A stretch of 5,746 nucleotides of DNA. Origin: Caryophanales bacterium UBA6985. Lineage in GTDB: Bacteria; Bacillota_I; Bacilli_A; RF39; UBA660. Location: positions 1-5,746 of the forward strand of contig DJYF01000028.1 in NCBI GenBank assembly GCA_002450035.1, written 5' to 3'. The translations under genes and the position numbers were made by a program. Shown here one piece after another: positions 5,603 through 5,746 of the stretch; position 1 is the first letter of the stretch; every line of letters starts with the position of its first letter. The notes under the pieces are model-generated. The model saw only the letters and a list, made by a program, of their open reading frames with translations. It was not told the origin of the DNA and did no database searches.

Positions 5603-5746
5603 ATGAAATATGATGTAATAGTTGTTGGAGGAGGACATGCTGGATGTGAAGCAGCAAATGCAGCTGCTAAACAAGGTCTAAAAACTGCTTTAATAACTTC
5701 TAATATGAAAAATATAGCTGATATGCCTTGTAATCCTTCAATAGGA
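5603..5746 (+). CDS. mnmG: tRNA uridine 5-carboxymethylaminomethyl modification protein MnmG, N-terminal part
   Basis: The first 48 codons are present and the gene runs off the window. MnmG (GidA) is the FAD- and NADH-using partner of MnmE in wobble uridine modification. The start [20 protein letters not shown] carries the dinucleotide-binding GxGxxG loop (Gly9, Gly11, Gly14), and PCNPSIG at 42-48 is characteristic of the family. It starts 8 bases after the mnmE stop, so the two are surely co-transcribed. The ribosome binding site is weak: only AAGTGAT-like bases overlapping the mnmE stop are seen, which suggests coupling to mnmE translation. Confidence 0.95.
   Translation, partial: MKYDVIVVGGGHAGCEAANAAAKQGLKTALITSNMKNIADMPCNPSIG

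Noticed and set aside
263..5746. Mycoplasma-type code with TGA as tryptophan
   Set aside because: Tryptophans at conserved positions (for example in DnaA, YidC) are TGG and no gene needs an in-frame TGA. All stops are TAA, which A/T bias explains.
1..5746. Mobile element, CRISPR array, tRNA/rRNA, or a novel multi-gene system
   Set aside because: Every long frame belongs to a conserved origin-region gene, the gaps are short, and I saw no transposase motif, long terminal repeats, spaced repeat array or tRNA-like fold.

Overview
This is a replication-origin neighbourhood of a low-G+C, Gram-positive-type bacterium. The gene order (dnaN and dnaA leftwards, an AT-rich gap, then rpmH, rnpA, yidC, jag/khpB, mnmE and mnmG rightwards) is the classic Bacillota oriC arrangement. 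The DNA is strongly AT-rich, arginine is mostly AGA, and all six complete genes stop with TAA. Tryptophan is TGG and no in-frame TGA is needed, so the standard bacterial code fits. The AT bias, the lipoprotein form of YidC, the 40-residue L34 and the compact layout suggest an uncultured or host-associated lineage of Bacilli (Erysipelotrichia/RF39/Mollicutes-like). That placement is an inference and not secure.

Layout. 1-112 (-) is the start of dnaN (beta clamp). 113-262 is a gap holding a tandem pair of DnaA-box-like nonamers. 263-1633 (-) is dnaA. 1634-1960 is the main oriC region, with several noncanonical DnaA-box-like nonamers built on TTNTCAACA, two of them in exact 9-bp tandem, a 12-bp palindrome, TTGTTAAT repeats, and divergent promoters for dnaA and rpmH. 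1961-2083 (+) is rpmH (L34), followed by a hairpin plus T-run. 2144-2461 (+) is rnpA, 2480-3559 (+) yidC, and 3561-4175 (+) jag/khpB, whose last codons form an intrinsic terminator. A new extended -10 promoter then drives mnmE (4242-5594) and mnmG (from 5603, running off the window).

How the genes work together. Left of the origin is replication initiation (DnaA) and processivity (DnaN). Right of it is a ribosome, RNase P and membrane-insertion cluster (L34, RnpA, YidC, KhpB), followed by the two partners that modify the tRNA wobble uridine (MnmE-MnmG). All genes point away from the origin, so they are co-directional with the replication forks expected from it.

I see no mobile element, CRISPR array, toxin-antitoxin, defence or other new multi-gene system. 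The observations most worth a second look are in the origin: no canonical TTATCCACA boxes were seen by eye, while DnaA carries an altered DNA-recognition motif. Others are a shortened L34 and an enlarged extracytoplasmic segment in YidC carrying two cysteines.
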